From Nanobdellota archaeon (GTDB taxonomy: Archaea; Nanobdellota; Nanobdellia; Woesearchaeales; GW2011-AR4), in contig JADFLA010000004.1 in NCBI GenBank assembly GCA_022564635.1, positions 1-52,531 of the forward strand: a DNA stretch of 52,531 nt. The letters run 5' to 3'. The notes under the pieces are model-generated. The model had not been told where the DNA came from, did no database searches, and saw only the letters and a list, made by a program, of their open reading frames with translations. This document shows, piece by piece, positions 22,215 through 30,548 of the stretch (position 1 is the first letter of the stretch; each line of letters begins with the position of its first letter). Both the position numbers and the translations under genes were made by a program.

Positions 22215-23636
22215 ATGTTAAATTGGAAAATATTATCACATTTAAACTCAAAAAAAATAAAACTCTTGCAAGAAAAAAAAATAAGATATTTTATACAGCA
22301 TAAAATCCCATTTAGTCCTTATTACAACAAATTGTTCAAAAAAAATAAAATAAAATTCTCCGATATAAAAACATTAGAAGATTTAAGGAGAATTCCTTTT
22401 ACAACAAAAAAAGACATCGTTCCAACAAAAAAAGAGAAAAAACATATTAATTTCATATTAAAACCTGATAAAGAATTAATTAAAAAATATTCTTCAAAAT
22501 TTGACTTATTGAAATACTCTTTAAATAAAAATTCTGCTTTTAAAGAATTTAATCCAACACACATACACTTTACCACAGGTAGAACAGCAAATACAGTTCC
22601 ATTTCTTTATACACCTTATGATTTGGAAAAGTTAAGAGAGGCAGGAAGAAGAATGATGGACATTTTTAATATAGATAAAAGTGATAGACTTGTGAACGCC
22701 TTTCCTTATGCTCCGCATTTAGCTTTCTGGGCCACATTTTTTGCAGCAGAGGCCTCTGGTTTATTTGCAGTACACACAGGAGGTGGAAAAATTTTGGGTA
22801 CAGATAAGATAATAAAAACTATTGAGAACACAAAAGCAAGCTTATTATCCTTTATTCCTGGCTATGCATATCATTTGTTAAGAGAAGCAAAAAACAAGAA
22901 GGCAAATTTTAGTAATGTTAAAAAAATATTTTTTGGTGGTGAAAGAGTCTCTAAAGGATTAAGGTATAAAATAAAAATCATGCTTAAAAGCTTAGGAAGC
23001 AAAAATCCAGAAATATTTGCAACTTACGCTTTTACAGAAGGAAAGGTTGCATGGGCAGAATGCAAAGAAAATTCCGGTTATCATCTTTATCCTGATATGG
23101 AATTTATTGAAATAGTAGATAAGAATAATGAAAATGTTGGAGAAAATGAAAAAGGAGAAATTGTTTACACAGCACTAGATTTTAGAGGAACTATTGTCTT
23201 AAGATACAAAACAGGTGATATTGGAAGCATAACAAATGAAAAATGCAGCTGTGGAAGAACAGTACCAAGAATAAGCTCTAAAATAGAAAGAAGTTCCGAA
23301 ATTAAAGAATTTAATCTGACAAAGGTAAAAGGTACATTGGTTAATTTAAATACATTTTTTGAAATATTAAACATAAAGGAAATAGAGGAATGGCAAGTTG
23401 AGATAAGGAAAAAGAATAATGATCCTTACGATTTGGATGAATTAATAGTTTATATCTCACCCAAAAAAAATATTGATTTTATTAAACTAAAATCTAAACT
23501 GAAAAATATATTGAAAGATCAATTGGAAATCACTCCTCAAATCATTAAAATAGACTTAAATAAATTATTAGACAAATTAGGAATGGAAACGGAGTTAAAG
23601 GAAAAGAGAATTATTGATAAAAGGACTAAAATTTGA
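22215..23636 (+). CDS. Phenylacetate-CoA ligase-like AMP-binding protein
   Basis: 473 residues with the PaaK-like layout: an N-terminal FSPYYNKLFKKNKIKFSDIK and TLEDLRRIPFTTKKDI, typical of PaaK proteins, then HFTTGRTANTVPFLYTPYDL, FGGERVSKGLRYKI, TYAFTEGKVAWAECKENSGY, YKTGDIGSITNEKCSCGRTV, and a C-terminal domain ending RIIDKRTKI. The usual SSGTTGxP phosphate loop reads TTGRTANTVP, so ATP binding may be altered. The CSCG motif is often present in the group. The aromatic or other acid substrate is unknown. The 3' end overlaps the convergent cyclase-family gene by 11 bases. Confidence 0.85.
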   Translation: MLNWKILSHLNSKKIKLLQEKKIRYFIQHKIPFSPYYNKLFKKNKIKFSDIKTLEDLRRIPFTTKKDIVPTKKEKKHINFILKPDKELIKKYSSKFDLLKYSLNKNSAFKEFNPTHIHFTTGRTANTVPFLYTPYDLEKLREAGRRMMDIFNIDKSDRLVNAFPYAPHLAFWATFFAAEASGLFAVHTGGGKILGTDKIIKTIENTKASLLSFIPGYAYHLLREAKNKKANFSNVKKIFFGGERVSKGLRYKIKIMLKSLGSKNPEIFATYAFTEGKVAWAECKENSGYHLYPDMEFIEIVDKNNENVGENEKGEIVYTALDFRGTIVLRYKTGDIGSITNEKCSCGRTVPRISSKIERSSEIKEFNLTKVKGTLVNLNTFFEILNIKEIEEWQVEIRKKNNDPYDLDELIVYISPKKNIDFIKLKSKLKNILKDQLEITPQIIKIDLNKLLDKLGMETELKEKRIIDKRTKI

Positions 23637-24249
23637 CTAATACCGCCCTAATAGGGCTTGCATCACCATCTTTAACTTTTAATGGTAACCCAATAAAGAA
23701 ATATCTTCCCGACTTTATCTTGGACAATTCAAGACCTTCAAATATAATTATGCCCTTACCAAGCAGAGACTTGTGTGTGTCATAGCTAGGTTGGCTCCTT
23801 TCTATGCCCAATGCATTAATTCCAACACTTTTGATTTTTTTTGACGCAAGAAATTTTGCGCCAGATGCAGCTAAATAAACAAAGTTAAAATCAAATGTTT
23901 TTTTGTACTCATTTGAAGTCTTCAAAATAACAATATCATCTTTCCTTATTTTAGCTTTAATAAGGTCTACTTTTTCTATACCGCGATTTTTTATATCAGT
24001 TAAATCAATAACAACACATTCTCCTAAAAATTTTTCAGCTGAAACCTTATCAATCTTTTTCCCATTCTGAAGAAAATGAAATGGAGCATCGACATGAGTT
24101 CCTGTATGCGCATCAAGATGAAACCTGGATTCATTGGCATTACCTGTTCTGGTTGTAGAAGTGATCTCTATCTTAGGTCTTTTATCATCCTTGTCTTTCC
24201 AGACTCCCATGCCCTCATTTATCTCCATAGAAATATCAAAGATTTTCAT
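23626..24249 (-). CDS. Cyclase-family metal-dependent hydrolase (kynurenine formamidase-like)
   Basis: 207 residues, the usual length for this family. The metal-site signature HLDAHTGTHVDAPFHF is clear, preceded by FDISMEINEGMGVW and followed by VVIDLTDI and GINALGIERSQP. Known members hydrolyse N-formylkynurenine or other amides and bind zinc or manganese; the substrate here cannot be named. The 3' end overlaps the convergent PaaK-like gene by 11 bases. The ATG at 24249 opens directly into the first strand. Confidence 0.92.
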   Translation of the reverse strand: MKIFDISMEINEGMGVWKDKDDKRPKIEITSTTRTGNANESRFHLDAHTGTHVDAPFHFLQNGKKIDKVSAEKFLGECVVIDLTDIKNRGIEKVDLIKAKIRKDDIVILKTSNEYKKTFDFNFVYLAASGAKFLASKKIKSVGINALGIERSQPSYDTHKSLLGKGIIIFEGLELSKIKSGRYFFIGLPLKVKDGDASPIRAVLVKF

Positions 24250-24323
24250 TTTTCCAATTTTTAAATTAATAATTATTTTATTAAAAAATATTTCATTGAA
24301 TTTGATTATTATTGTATTTATTT

Positions 24324-25847
24324 TTATTGTGTTGTTGAGTTTTGTAGTAATGTCGAATAAATAGATTTTTGGGGCTTATACCATTTCCTTTTGTCTTTCT
24401 CAATCAAAACATCTGCTTCCTTAGGTCCCCAGCTTCCTGCATTATAACTAGTAACCTTTCCATTCTTCCACGCTTTTGATATCTTATCAACAATCTTCCA
24501 AGAATGTTCCACCATATCCCAGCTTGTAAATAAAGTTTGATCACCAATCATTACATCATAAAGCAATCTTTCATAAGCATCTGGAGTATTAGGGCCAAAC
24601 TTACATTCATGGCAGAAATCCATCCTTACATTATCAACTATCATTTTTTTGCCAGGAATCTTTGCAGAAAATTGTAAGGAAATTCCTTCTTCTGGCTGTA
24701 TCCTGACAATTAACATATTTGGTTCTATGTTTTTGACATGCTCATTGAACAAAATTCCTGGATTTTGCTTAAAAACAATATTTATCTCAGCAACCCTTTC
24801 CTTTAGCCTTTTTCCTGTTCTTAAATAAAAGGGAACATTTAACCATCTCCAATTATCGATATTAAGTTTTAATGCAGCAAAAGTCTCAGTATTTGAATTT
24901 TTTTCAATTTTATCCTCCTCCCTGTAAGCCTTTACTCTTTTGTTATTTATTGTTCCAGATCCATACTGACCGCGTACTGCTATTTTACTAACCTCTTTTA
25001 ACGTAAATGCTCTTATCGATCTTAAAACTTTTACTTTTTCCTCTCTTACATCATCTGCATCTAAACTAACTGGAGGTTCCATCGCTGTCAGCACAATAAG
25101 TTGCATCATATGGTTCTGTATAATATCCTTTAGAGCTCCAGACTTATCATAATAATTCCCTCTAGTTTCAACACCTAGATCTTCTGCAACAGTAATCTGT
25201 ACATGATCTATATATTTCTTGTTCCATATAGGATCAAAAATACTGTTTGCAAATCTAAGAACCAGCAAATTTTGCACAAGCTCTTTTCCTAAGTAATGAT
25301 CAATTCTGTATATTTCATTTTCCTTGAAAGCCTTTTTTATTGCCTTGTTAAGTTTTTTTGCTGACTTTAAGTCGTGACCAAATGGTTTTTCAAAAACAAC
25401 TCTGCTCCATGATTTTTCACTTATAGCAAGGCCGCTTTTCTTCAAATTATTTATTATCACCTCAAAGAAAGATGGGGGCGCTGCAAGGTAAAAGATTCTG
25501 TTGCATTTTCCGGAAGATTTTGAGCATATTTTTTTTATCAAATTCTTAAGTTTATTATAACCTTTAATATCTTGAAACTCGGACTGATGGTAAACAATTT
25601 TATTTGATAACCTCTTCCAAACTTCGTTATTTACTTTAAATTTTGAAAAATTTTTTATCGCTTTTAATGATTCTTTTCTAAACTGTTCATTATCTTTTGA
25701 TTTCCTTGCAAATGCAATTATTTTAGATTCCTTATGCAGAAGACTCTCAAATTCAAGCTTATACAGAGCTGGCAACAATTTCCTATTTGTTAAGTCCCCG
25801 GTTGCCCCAAAAATAATTATTATACAAGGATCAATATTTTTTTCCAT
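24324..25847 (-). CDS. zwf: Glucose-6-phosphate dehydrogenase
   Basis: 507 residues, close to bacterial Zwf. The NADP-binding site is GATGDLTNRKLLPALYKL; the active site is YRIDHYLGKELVQNLLVLRF; further blocks are FEKPFGHDLKSAKKLN, LQNHMMQLI-like IIQNHMMQLIVLTAMEPP, and YERLLYDVMIGDQTLF. It oxidises glucose 6-phosphate to 6-phosphogluconolactone and makes NADPH. It lies 68 bases after the gnd-like gene, on the same strand. Most archaea lack the oxidative pentose phosphate pathway, so this pair is notable. No 6-phosphogluconolactonase is in the window. Confidence 0.97.
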   Translation of the reverse strand: MEKNIDPCIIIIFGATGDLTNRKLLPALYKLEFESLLHKESKIIAFARKSKDNEQFRKESLKAIKNFSKFKVNNEVWKRLSNKIVYHQSEFQDIKGYNKLKNLIKKICSKSSGKCNRIFYLAAPPSFFEVIINNLKKSGLAISEKSWSRVVFEKPFGHDLKSAKKLNKAIKKAFKENEIYRIDHYLGKELVQNLLVLRFANSIFDPIWNKKYIDHVQITVAEDLGVETRGNYYDKSGALKDIIQNHMMQLIVLTAMEPPVSLDADDVREEKVKVLRSIRAFTLKEVSKIAVRGQYGSGTINNKRVKAYREEDKIEKNSNTETFAALKLNIDNWRWLNVPFYLRTGKRLKERVAEINIVFKQNPGILFNEHVKNIEPNMLIVRIQPEEGISLQFSAKIPGKKMIVDNVRMDFCHECKFGPNTPDAYERLLYDVMIGDQTLFTSWDMVEHSWKIVDKISKAWKNGKVTSYNAGSWGPKEADVLIEKDKRKWYKPQKSIYSTLLQNSTTQ

Positions 25848-25915
25848 TTTTTATATTATTATTTAAGTTTTTATTATTATTGAGTTTTATTTTATATTGG
25901 AATTTTTAAATGTGC

Positions 25916-26809
25916 TTAATTTTTCTTCTTTACAGCATGCCCCCCAAACTCTCTCCTTGTAGCAGCTATTACCTTTTTTCCCAAAATAAACTTCTTACTT
26001 TTATCCTGCCTTATTTTTGTAGCAATTTCAAAAGCAGGAGCATACCCTTTAATCGATTTTGCTGTTTTCTTGAGCTCGTCAATTGTAACACTACCAATTT
26101 TTGGACTAATATTATTAAAATCTGGTCTTTTAAGTGCTATATTTGTAAGGTCAAGTAACCAACTATTTACCACACTTGCTGGCCTCCACACAGAAGTTGC
26201 TTTAACAATATCTATCGGCTGTTTAAACTTACTGAGTAACTCTACACCTTCTGCTAAACCTTGCAAATATACATACTCAACTATGTTATGCACACTTTTG
26301 ACAAAATGTCCTGCTCCGGCATTTCCAAAATAACCATAACCTCCTTTAGCAGAAAGAGCTCTGCAAATAGGTTCTATATACCTAAATTTTTTCTTAGGTC
26401 CACCAATCATTAAAGTGTATCCATTTTTTAGGCCCCAAATACCTCCTGATACACCGCAATCAAAAAAATAAATGCCATATTTTTTACACCATTTGTCATG
26501 TTTTTCTGCATTTTTATAGAAATCATTTGCCCCATCTATTATAATATCCCCTTTCTTTAATAACCGTAGTATTTTTTTCATCATATGATCAGTAGCTTTG
26601 CCTGCCGGTAACATCAACCAAACAATTTTCTTCCCAGGCAGCTTCTCAATTAACTCCTCAACACTGTAAGCAGGAATAGCACCTTTCCTAGCAATTTTCG
26701 TGACTTTTTCAGGGCTTCTATTATATGCAACAACATTAATTTTATACTTAAGAAGTCTCTCAACCATATGAAAACCCATTCTCCCTAAACCAATAAAACC
26801 CAGTTTCAT
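25916..26809 (-). CDS. gnd: 6-phosphogluconate dehydrogenase, short form
   Basis: 297 residues, the short (YqeC/GndA-like) form. NAD(P) site KLGFIGLGRMGFHMVERLLK followed by YNRSPEKV; CGVSGGIWGLKNGYTLMIGG is the substrate loop; GNAGAGHFVKSVHNIVEYVY holds the catalytic Lys and following His/Asn. It decarboxylates 6-phosphogluconate to ribulose 5-phosphate with reduction of NAD(P). It precedes zwf in the direction of transcription, so the two steps of the oxidative pathway are paired. Cofactor preference cannot be read with confidence. Confidence 0.95.
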   Translation of the reverse strand: MKLGFIGLGRMGFHMVERLLKYKINVVAYNRSPEKVTKIARKGAIPAYSVEELIEKLPGKKIVWLMLPAGKATDHMMKKILRLLKKGDIIIDGANDFYKNAEKHDKWCKKYGIYFFDCGVSGGIWGLKNGYTLMIGGPKKKFRYIEPICRALSAKGGYGYFGNAGAGHFVKSVHNIVEYVYLQGLAEGVELLSKFKQPIDIVKATSVWRPASVVNSWLLDLTNIALKRPDFNNISPKIGSVTIDELKKTAKSIKGYAPAFEIATKIRQDKSKKFILGKKVIAATRREFGGHAVKKKN

Positions 26810-27032
26810 ATTAAAATCACCAATTTTTTATTTTGATTGTTATTTTTTATTGCAATATTCATATTTTTTATATTATTAATTATTTTATTTTTAATTATTA
26901 TTATTAATTTATTGAAATTTTATTGTATTCTTTATTATTGCACCTTTTTTATTATTGAAGTTAATTTTTATTTAATAATTGAATTGAATAAGTAGTATTT
27001 AAATAATATGCCTTTAACCCTATAAAAATATA
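26810..27032 (+). promoter_or_regulatory. AT-rich divergent gap with promoter of the FKBP gene
   Basis: This gap is almost only A and T with no ORF. Near 26994-27009 TAGTATTTAAATAATATG is a TATA-box candidate centred about 30 bases before the ATG at 27033, implying a nearly leaderless mRNA. The minus-strand gnd promoter must also lie here, but I cannot single it out in the low-complexity sequence. Confidence 0.5.
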
Positions 27033-27584
27033 ATGAAATCTATAATATTATTGCTATTAACCATTATTATATTGCTTCTAGTTTCAGCATGTAAAACAAT
27101 AGAAGAACCTAAAGAAAAAGTTGTAGAATTCGGAAAAACTATTACATTTGACTATGCAGCAGGGTTTGACAATGGAACTTTGTTCGATACTTCTTTTGAA
27201 GTAGCTGCAAGAGAAGCAGGTATTTACGATCCCGACAGAATTTATGAACCAGTTACTATCGTGTATGGTCAAGGCACATTTTTTCCTGGCTTAGAGCAGG
27301 CATTACTTGGGATGAAAGAAGAAGAAACAAAAAATATAAGAATCCCTCCTGATAAAGCTTATGGCACAAAAATAGAAAACTCTACAAGAGTTTTGCCAAA
27401 AACTACAATTGATAATTACGAAAATCTAAAAATTGATGATGTAGTCACAATAGTCGATCGCGATGGAAATAAAATTAATACTTATGTAAAAGAAATAGAA
27501 GAGGAAAACATTATTGTTGATTTGAATCATCCTCTTGCTGGACAATATATTCAATTTGCGATAATATTAAGGAGCATAGAATAA
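27033..27584 (+). CDS. FKBP-type peptidyl-prolyl isomerase lipoprotein, SlyD-like
   Basis: 183 residues. A lipoprotein signal with lipobox VSAC is followed by an FKBP domain (GKTITFDYAAGFDNGTLFDT, then YGQGTFFPGLEQALLGMKEE) interrupted by an insert typical of SlyD-type enzymes with their chaperone flap (NIRIPPDKAYG and the following strands). It should assist folding of exported proteins by proline isomerisation outside the membrane. The insert FEVAAREAGIYDPDRIYEP is characteristic of archaeal members. The gene is monocistronic. Confidence 0.93.
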   Translation: MKSIILLLLTIIILLLVSACKTIEEPKEKVVEFGKTITFDYAAGFDNGTLFDTSFEVAAREAGIYDPDRIYEPVTIVYGQGTFFPGLEQALLGMKEEETKNIRIPPDKAYGTKIENSTRVLPKTTIDNYENLKIDDVVTIVDRDGNKINTYVKEIEEENIIVDLNHPLAGQYIQFAIILRSIE

Positions 27585-27597
27585 ATTTTAATTATTA

Positions 27598-27645
27598 TTT
27601 CTTTATACCCTTTCTAAATTTTTATTTTTTTAATTTAACAATTTT
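27598..27645 (+). terminator. T-rich probable terminator of the FKBP gene
   Basis: Downstream of the stop at 27584 the plus strand has several T tracts (TTTCTTTATACC, AAATTTTTATTTTTTT), as expected for archaeal intrinsic termination. No hairpin is needed in archaea. Judged by composition only. Confidence 0.35.
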
Positions 27646-27689
27646 AATATTTTTTATTATTGATTTATTGTATTGAATTTTGTCAATGT

Positions 27690-27776
27690 ATAGTGGCGGA
27701 ACTAAATAATTGAGCAATATTATTCCGCCACTATGTTAGAGAACACAAACTATTTTGCTCAATTATTTGTGTTCTC
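27690..27776. repeat. Interlocked double inverted repeat with complementary loops
   Basis: Arms ATAGTGGCGGAA (27690-27701) and TTCCGCCACTAT (27723-27734) are perfectly complementary over 12 bp. Arms GAGAACACAAA (27739-27749) and TTTGTGTTCTC (27766-27776) are perfect over 11 bp. The first loop contains AAATAATTGAGCAA (27704-27717), and TTGCTCAATTATTT (27755-27768) in the second loop region is its exact reverse complement. The order is therefore A-B-A'-C-B'-C'. It lies between two convergent genes and ends 3 bases before the stop codon of the radical SAM gene. Kissing hairpins, a bidirectional terminator or a mobile-element remnant are all possible. Confidence 0.85.
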
Positions 27777-27778
27777 CG

Positions 27779-29272
27779 TTATACATATGTTTTAATAGGA
27801 TCTAATTCCTTAACCTCAACTTTACCAACCAAACTCCTCAACATATGACCAGATATTTCCAAATCATAAAATTTCTTCAACTCTAATCTTCCTTTTACTC
27901 CGACAATTAATGGATAAGTTCCAAATTGTCTGCAAAATGTAGTATTGCCGTCATAGATCTCTGCATAACAATTCCTAAGTACAGTACCTTTTGGAATGAT
28001 TCTTTGTAACATTGGCCAATCAATCTTCTGTCTTATCTCATTTCTCCATTTCCAATAATATTTTTTATTTTTCTTCAAAAATTTATCTTTGCCTTCATCA
28101 AATAAAGAAGTTCCTTCAAATATAGCAACCTGCCTTATATTAATTCTTCTTAACATTAAACCATCATTATATATTTTCTTAAGCCATTTCATATTTTCTT
28201 CATGAGTTTTTTTACTTTCCCCCCTTAACCCAAAAATTATGTTGATGCCTGGCAAGAACCTTGGCATTCCATCTTCCCCCCTTTCTGCTCCATATTTATT
28301 TAGAATCTTTACAGCTTCATAAGCAATATTAGGAGAACTATTAAGAGTGTTTTCCTTGCAAACTTCTTTATCAAAACTCTCTACTCCAAAAGCAGCTATA
28401 TTACCTGAAGTGCAATACTTAACAATAGCCTTTGTTATTTCATGGTTTTTGTCCATAATAACCTTAACTGGATTTACATTATCAAGATGTAAAACCCTAA
28501 TATCCTTACAATTTTCCCTTATTTCCTTTAACAATTCAATAGCATAAGGTAATGTGTAAAAACAAGTTTGCTTTCCCAATCTAAAATATTTACAACCAAG
28601 TTTATAAAACTCAACAACCTCTTTTAAAACATCTTCCTTATCTCTAAATTCAACTTTATTTTTTATTGGTTCTGTGCAAAAACTGCATTTTCCTATATCA
28701 CAACCATGTCCCGTCTCAATTTCTATCATTCTGTAATCCGGAATCTGTTTAATAATTTTTACACCACCAATTGCATAATCCTTAACCTTATCATATTTAA
28801 AATTAAACATAGAATAATCAACCTTATCAAATATTGATTTGTCATATTTCTCAAAGAATTTTCCCCCATAAAGCTGGGTTCCAAATACTGCCGGACCTGT
28901 AAGTATTTTTTTGCATTTAAGATCCCTAATTAATGGAATAACCTCATTTAAAGTCCCAGGCACTGCAGAAAGATATTTCCCAGGAACATGAACACCTAAA
29001 ACAATAATTAATACATCAGTTTCTTCCAATATTTTATTAATATTTTTATAATTAATTGTTAAATTGTAAGTTGTAATGTTTGTTTTTTGAGATGGTTTAG
29101 GATGTCGTACTTCTGAATTATTTTTCTTGTATAGTCTTAAATCATCTATTGTCAAATAATTTACATCTTCATTCAAATAACCTGCTATATACCTTGGATA
29201 TGTCCCCAGATAAGGTGGAACACCTAATCCTGCTGGCTCATCAGTATAGCAATCCAAAATTGTATATGTCAT
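27779..29272 (-). CDS. Radical SAM protein, COG1031-like
   Basis: 497 residues. The N-terminal part (TILDCYTDEPAGLGVPPYLG, TIDDLRLYKK) resembles B12-binding-like domains of archaeal radical SAM proteins. The cluster motif is ETGHGCDIGKCSFCTEPIKN, with CX4CX2C spacing rather than the usual CX3CX2C; variants of this kind occur in the COG1031 group. Later blocks GVESFDKEVCKENTLNSSPN and FLPGINIIFGLRGESKKTHE fit a radical SAM barrel. The C-terminus may be a short helix-hairpin-helix remnant. It should bind a 4Fe-4S cluster and cleave SAM; the substrate is unknown. Single gene, convergent with the FKBP gene. Confidence 0.87.
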   Translation of the reverse strand: MTYTILDCYTDEPAGLGVPPYLGTYPRYIAGYLNEDVNYLTIDDLRLYKKNNSEVRHPKPSQKTNITTYNLTINYKNINKILEETDVLIIVLGVHVPGKYLSAVPGTLNEVIPLIRDLKCKKILTGPAVFGTQLYGGKFFEKYDKSIFDKVDYSMFNFKYDKVKDYAIGGVKIIKQIPDYRMIEIETGHGCDIGKCSFCTEPIKNKVEFRDKEDVLKEVVEFYKLGCKYFRLGKQTCFYTLPYAIELLKEIRENCKDIRVLHLDNVNPVKVIMDKNHEITKAIVKYCTSGNIAAFGVESFDKEVCKENTLNSSPNIAYEAVKILNKYGAERGEDGMPRFLPGINIIFGLRGESKKTHEENMKWLKKIYNDGLMLRRINIRQVAIFEGTSLFDEGKDKFLKKNKKYYWKWRNEIRQKIDWPMLQRIIPKGTVLRNCYAEIYDGNTTFCRQFGTYPLIVGVKGRLELKKFYDLEISGHMLRSLVGKVEVKELDPIKTYV

Positions 29273-29333
29273 AGATATTAGTAATTTTTATGCTATTAAA
29301 AAGGTTTTTATTTAAATAAACATATAATAAAAC

Positions 29334-29351
29334 ATAAAAACATTTATATTA
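29334..29351 (+). promoter_or_regulatory. Promoter (TATA box) of the lipid gene island
   Basis: ATAAAAACATTTATATTA, identical over 18 bases to the promoter at 22174-22191. The TATA element starts 33 bases before the ATG at 29374, implying a leaderless or nearly leaderless message. Confidence 0.65.
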
Positions 29352-29373
29352 CCTAAATTGAACATAAATTATT

Positions 29374-29988
29374 ATGGGGGCACTATTAATATCAATAATC
29401 GTTGTAGTTTTGATTATTGTTTTGTTCTTATTAAATTTCTACAGAGATCCTGAAAGAAAAATACCAATAGGCAACAATATAGTAAGCCCTGCAGATGGTC
29501 GCGTTTTAAAAATTTTAAAAACTAATAATAACAAAATAAAGATAAATAAAGGCTCTCTTGGAAAAATAGAAACCCTTACAAGGGATATAGCAAAAGAGTG
29601 CTATGTTATCTCGATTTTTATGTCTCCTTTTGATGTCCATGTTAACAGAGCTCCAATAGAAGGCGAAATAGGTTCTATAAAGTATAAAAAAGGAAAGTAT
29701 TTTGCTGCATATAATCTAAAAAAATCTTTAATGAACGAGAAAAATGAGATAATAATAAAAAATAAAATTATAGGAAAAATAAAGATGATACAGATTGCTG
29801 GTTTTCTTGCTAGAAGAATTATTTGCTCAGTAAATATTAATGATAAAGTTAATAAAGGACAGAGGATAGGCAAGATTGTACTTGGTTCACAAGTTACCTT
29901 AATATTACCATCAAAGAAAATAAAGCTTAAGATTAAAAAAAATCAAAAAGTGGTTGGGGGTGAAACAGTAGTTGCTATTTTAAGATGA
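29374..29988 (+). CDS. Phosphatidylserine decarboxylase-like enzyme (archaetidylserine decarboxylase type)
   Basis: 204 residues, the short form of the family, with one N-terminal membrane segment. Motifs: FYRDPERKIP, VSPADGRVLKI, FMSPFDVHVNRAPIEGEI, IQIAGFLARRIICSV and LGSQVTLILPSKK. The Gly-Ser in LGSQV is the expected self-cleavage site that creates the pyruvoyl cofactor on the new small subunit. The enzyme converts a phosphatidylserine-type lipid to the ethanolamine form. It overlaps the next gene by 4 bases and stands with an N-methyltransferase and a PssA-like synthase, so serine-, ethanolamine- and methylated headgroups form a consistent pathway. Confidence 0.93.
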   Translation: MGALLISIIVVVLIIVLFLLNFYRDPERKIPIGNNIVSPADGRVLKILKTNNNKIKINKGSLGKIETLTRDIAKECYVISIFMSPFDVHVNRAPIEGEIGSIKYKKGKYFAAYNLKKSLMNEKNEIIIKNKIIGKIKMIQIAGFLARRIICSVNINDKVNKGQRIGKIVLGSQVTLILPSKKIKLKIKKNQKVVGGETVVAILR

Positions 29989-30548
29989 ATTCCAAACTAG
30001 TATTTTTTTCTAATTTTCTTAAAAAACCAAAAGAAGTTGCAGCTGTTACTCCTAGTTCGAAATATGTAATCAATAAAATAACCAAAAATATTGATTTTAA
30101 CAAATCAAAATGCATTATTGAATATGGTCCGGGTGTTGGAACAATAACAAAAGAGATATTAAAGAACCTAAATCAAGATGCAAAATTAATCTGTTTTGAG
30201 TCAAACAAAAAATTTTGTAAATTCCTTAATCAAGATCTAGAAGATCCACGTTTAATAATTATAAATGATTCAGCTGAAAAACTCAATTTTTATCTTGAAA
30301 AACTTAATATAAATAATATTGATTACATATTATCCGGAATACCTTTTTCTTTGATTAAAAAGGAAATCAAAAAAGAAATTATAAAAAAAACAAGAGACAA
30401 CTTAAGAATAGGTGGAAAATTTATTATTTATCAACAATATAACTGGCATTTAAAAAAATATCTTGATATTTATTTCAAAAAAATTTCAACAAAAGTAGAG
30501 CTTAGAAATATACCTCCTACCTTGTTATATATATGTGAAAGAACATGA
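29985..30548 (+). CDS. Phospholipid N-methyltransferase-like SAM enzyme (PmtA/COG3963 type)
   Basis: 187 residues. The start FFSNFLKKPKEVAAVTPSSK and IEYGPGVGTITKEILKNL (SAM site) match the PmtA/COG3963 group, also related to KsgA-like methyltransferases; FESNKKFCKFLNQDL and ILSGIPFSLIKKEIKKEI follow the family order, ending LRIGGKFIIYQQYNW. PmtA enzymes methylate phosphatidylethanolamine to phosphatidylcholine. Here the neighbours (decarboxylase before with 4-base overlap, CDP-alcohol transferase after with 4-base overlap) suggest a methylated ethanolamine headgroup on an archaeal lipid. An rRNA dimethyltransferase role is less likely: the lengths and the SGIPFS motif fit PmtA better. Confidence 0.8.
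   Translation: MNSKLVFFSNFLKKPKEVAAVTPSSKYVINKITKNIDFNKSKCIIEYGPGVGTITKEILKNLNQDAKLICFESNKKFCKFLNQDLEDPRLIIINDSAEKLNFYLEKLNINNIDYILSGIPFSLIKKEIKKEIIKKTRDNLRIGGKFIIYQQYNWHLKKYLDIYFKKISTKVELRNIPPTLLYICERT

Noticed and set aside
27690-27776. CRISPR repeat or integron attC site
   Set aside because: There is no repeat-spacer array and no integrase or Cas gene nearby; the arms and complementary loops do not follow attC core-site rules that I can recognise.
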